Part shown: positions 61,707-64,000 of the stretch, piece by piece
Position numbering within the stretch: position 1 is the stretch's first letter
How the letters are laid out: every line of letters begins with the position of its first letter
Origin: Haliotispira sp965263485
Lineage (GTDB): Bacteria; Spirochaetota; Spirochaetia; SP-2023
NCBI GenBank assembly: GCA_965263485.1
Contig: CBDHHO010000004.1
Coordinates: 62,001-126,000 of the forward strand
DNA length: 64,000 nt
Direction: 5' to 3'
Program-made: the position numbers and the translations under genes
Notes under the pieces: generated by a model
The model's database searches: none
What the model saw: only the letters and a program-made list of their open reading frames with translations
Told to the model about the DNA's origin: nothing

Positions 61707-63125
61707 GGGGGAAGGCTCCCATGCGAGCTGGCGCAGCATGGGAGAAATGGGGAGGGCCGGGCGCAGCCAAGGCCCGACCTTCCTCTTCCGCGAGCTGGCG
61801 CAGCATGGGAGAAATGGGGAGGGCCGGGCGCAGCCAAGGCCCGACCTTCCTCTTCCGCGAGCTGGCGCAGCATGGGAGAAATGGGGAGGGCCGGGCGCAG
61901 CCAAGGCCCGACCTTCCTCTTCCGCGAGCTGGCGCAGCATGGGAGAAATGGGGAGGGCCGTGCGCAGCCAAGGCCCGACCTTCCTCTTCCGCGAGCTGGC
62001 GCAGCATGGGAGAAATGGGGAGGGCCGGGCGCAGCCAAGGCCCGACCTTCCTCTTCCGCGAGCTGGCGCAGCATGGGAGAAATGGGGAGGGCCGTGCGCA
62101 GCCAAGGCCCGACCTTCCTCTTCCGCGAGCTGGCGCAGCATGGGAGAAATGGGGAGGGCCGTGCGCAGCCAAGGCCCGACCTTCCTCTTCCGCGAGCTGG
62201 CGCAGCATGGGAGAAATGGGGAGGGCCGGGCGCAGCCAAGGCCCGACCTTCCTCTTCCGCGAGCTGGCGCAGCATGGGAGAAATGGGGAGGGCCGGGCGC
62301 AGCCAAGGCCCGACCTTCCTCTTTTGCGAGCTGGCGCAGCATGGGAGAAATGGGGAGGGCCGTGCGCAGCCAAGGCCCGACCTTCCTCTTCCGCGAGCTG
62401 GCGCAGCATGGGAGAAATGGGGAGGGCCGTGCGCAGCCAAGGCCCGACCTTCCTCTTCCGCGAGCTGGCGCAGCATGGGAGAAATGGGGAGGGCCGTGCG
62501 CAGCCAAGGCCCGACCTTCCTTTTTTGCGAGCTGGCGCAGCATGGGAGAAATGGGGAGGGCCGTGCGCAGCCAAGGCCCGACCTTCCTCTTCCGCGAGCT
62601 GGCGCAGCATGGGAGAAATGGGGAGGGCCGTGCGCAGCCAAGGCCCGACCTTCCTCTTCCGCGAGCTGGCGCAGCATGGGAGAAATGGGGAGGGCCGGGC
62701 GCAGCCAAGGCCCGACCTTCCTCTTCCGCGAGCTGGCGCAGCATGGGAGAAATGGGGAGGGCCGGGCGCAGCCAAGGCCCGACCTTCCTCTTTTGCGAGC
62801 TGGCGCAGCATGGGAGAAATGGGGAGGGCCGTGCGCAGCCAAGGCCCGACCTTCCTCTTCCGCGAGCTGGCGCAGCATGGGAGAAATGGGGAGGGCCGTG
62901 CGCAGCCAAGGCCCGACCTTCCTCTTCCGCGAGCTGGCGCAGCATGGGAGAAATGGGGAGGGCCGTGCGCAGCCAAGGCCCGACCTTCCTTTTTTGCGAG
63001 CTGGCGCAGCATGGGAGAAATGGGGAGGCCGTGCGCAACAAAGAGCCTGCTTCCTCTCTTTCGTGACAAAGCTGCTCCGTGAAAAAGATCAAGTCTGCGC
63101 GAAATGGGAATTTTTAGAGGTTCCC
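61707..63125. mobile_element. large element containing a 19-copy 67-bp tandem array
   Basis: The left edge is GGGGGAAGGCTCCC and the right end GGAATTTTTAGAGGTTCCC. From 61723 to 62995 there are exactly nineteen 67-bp units starting GCGAGCTGGCGCAGCATGGGAG, with a twentieth partial unit to about 63035. Units differ mainly at GGGCCGGGCG versus GGGCCGTGCG and at CTCTTCC versus CTCTTTT or CTTTTTT. The tail block AAAGAGCCTGCTTCCTCTC is shared with the element at 19567-20014. Confidence 0.92.
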
Positions 63126-63189
63126 TTTATACAAAAATCCGTGTCTATCTGTGTTCATCTGTGGTTTCTTTCCCATCACAAGCTCCGAA

Positions 63190-63478
63190 CATCGACAATG
63201 CCAGCCTGTTTGAGGATCTGGCAGCCTTTCTCAACTGCCACGCCTCATACGCGCGGGGTTCAGGAATTCTTCTGCGATATGCTGGGAGCCCCTCTGGTCT
63301 CAGGAAGCTTTCCCAAACTCATCCAGCGCGTGAGTAAGTCTCTGGGGCTTGGCATGAAGAGGCATTGCAGGCTCTGAAAAAAGAGCAGCGGCGCAACATT
63401 GACGAGACCGGATTCAAGAAAAACGGCGAGAAACTTTGGAACTGGGCGTTCTGTGCCTTATTCGGTGTCGGAAAGTGA
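63190..63478 (+). pseudogene. IS66-type transposase remnant
   Basis: Three frames together read NASLFEDLAAFLNCHASYAR, then VQEFFCDMLGAPLVSGSFPKLIQRVSKSL (split by a shift), then AWHEEALQALKKEQRRNIDE followed by TGFKKNGEKLWNWAFCALFG. The DETG-K-NG-W-W pattern is the IS66 DDE core around its first Asp. At least two frameshifts; inactive. Confidence 0.75.
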
Positions 63479-63519
63479 GGCAGGGTGTGCGCGGTGCGAT
63501 TGCCCATTGAAAACAAAGC

Positions 63520-63574
63520 AGAAGCAGGGCAATAGCACAATATTCGCAAAGCGATACCATTTTTTAGAGCTGCC
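63520..63574 (-). repeat. element right arm
   Basis: GCAGGGCAATAGCACAATATTC then GCGATACCATTTTTTAGAGC and TGCCC resembles the right arm of the element ending at 11271. The left end is missing. It lies about 57 bp before the TetR gene. Confidence 0.55.
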
Positions 63575-63631
63575 CTTTAGGAAGTCCTTGATTATTGCAG
63601 TACCAAGGGATTTTCATTATTTTGAGGTATT

Positions 63632-64000
63632 ATGAGAAAGAAAGATGATCGCAAGGCCGAAGCGATCAGCAATGCAACCCAGAAAATTATTTGCGAACAC
63701 GGCTTGGATCGCGCGAGCGTAGCAAACATCGCCAAAGAGGCAAATGTATCTCCAGCAACGATTTATCTGTATTTCAACGATAAGTCGGATCTGCTAAGCA
63801 AGGTCTTTTTGGCAGAGAAGCAGGCAATTCTGGATACCCTCACCGTTGCTCTCTCACCGGAACTATCATTCTGCGAAAACTTTGCCGCAGCCTACAAGAA
63901 TGCCTTTGAATACATGTGGAAAAACCCGATCAGTCTGCGCTTTACTGAAATTCTGGAGACCACGCCGTACAATCCGGCTCAGGAACTGAGCGAGCGCTAT
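63632..64000 (+). CDS. TetR-family transcriptional regulator (partial, runs off the window)
   Basis: ATG 63632 opens a frame that continues to the window edge, 123 codons. The N-terminal TetR helix-turn-helix is clear: ATQKIICEHGLDRASVANIA, then KEANVSPATIYLYFNDKSDL and LLSKVFLAEK. The ligand-binding half is only begun. A weak TTGAGG lies 6-7 nt upstream. The target genes are outside the window. Confidence 0.88.
   Translation, partial: MRKKDDRKAEAISNATQKIICEHGLDRASVANIAKEANVSPATIYLYFNDKSDLLSKVFLAEKQAILDTLTVALSPELSFCENFAAAYKNAFEYMWKNPISLRFTEILETTPYNPAQELSERY

Noticed and set aside
61723..63035. CRISPR array
   Set aside because: The repeats are contiguous 67-bp units with no unique spacers, and no cas genes are nearby.
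61664..63377. Long open frames of 440-525 codons on both strands across the 67-bp array
   Set aside because: They are a by-product of a stop-free 67-bp unit whose length is not a multiple of three. No frame has a plausible start signal or domain, and all six frames are equally open.

Overview
The window most likely comes from a host-associated spirochaete, Treponema-like. The block rpsB-tsf-frr-uppS-cdsA has frr directly after tsf with no pyrH, the order I recall for Treponema. There is also a class I type lysyl-tRNA synthetase fragment, a cyclophilin-FKBP dual immunophilin and an abundance of lipoproteins. This placement is inference from gene content and was not tested by a search.

Layout. 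1-26 kb is mainly housekeeping. On the minus strand are a tlyA-like methyltransferase, apbE, hflC/hflK and an immunophilin lipoprotein. On the plus strand are guaB, asnB, lipB, a TPR lipoprotein-like exported protein, the rpsB-tsf-frr-uppS-cdsA block, an Asp/Glu racemase-like gene, pabB, hisIE, hisC and purH. 26-32 kb is a sugar or polyol locus: a LacI regulator diverges from a ribose-type ABC transporter and an erythritol/threitol-type dehydrogenase. 32-64 kb is accessory DNA. It holds five copies of a conserved leader-plus-lipoprotein cassette, three Rpn-family nuclease genes, GC-rich 67-bp repeat arrays, three IS5-type insertion sequences, a broken ISL3-type element around a fused polysaccharide pyruvyltransferase/fucosyltransferase gene, and phage and IS66 relics. 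Among these sit lysA, a ferric-reductase-like gene and a tripartite tricarboxylate transporter (TctCBA) operon with two TIM-barrel isomerase-like genes and a GntR regulator.

The most unusual feature is the cassette. Each copy has two upstream inverted repeats, a strong ribosome-binding site, an ATG-initiated 24-25 codon leader whose body is exactly six tandem 7-bp units, and a further hairpin or palindrome. A lipoprotein signal peptide and lipobox then lie in a different reading frame from the ATG, so every copy is out of frame as sequenced. A seventh unit, or in four copies a -1 slip on an A-run next to the leader stop codon, would join the leader to the lipoprotein. The lipoprotein bodies differ: beta-helix repeats, GLUG repeats, a Listeria-type B-repeat, or a family I do not recognise. 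Most cassettes neighbour an Rpn nuclease and a 67-bp repeat block, which together look like a module repeated through the region.

A second theme is a large family of short nonautonomous elements with ends GGG(N)ACCTCTAAAAATTC. Their ends match those of the local IS5-type element, they are scattered through nearly every intergenic gap, and they sometimes supply the ends of coding sequences. The 67-bp arrays appear to be internal expansions of longer members of this family.
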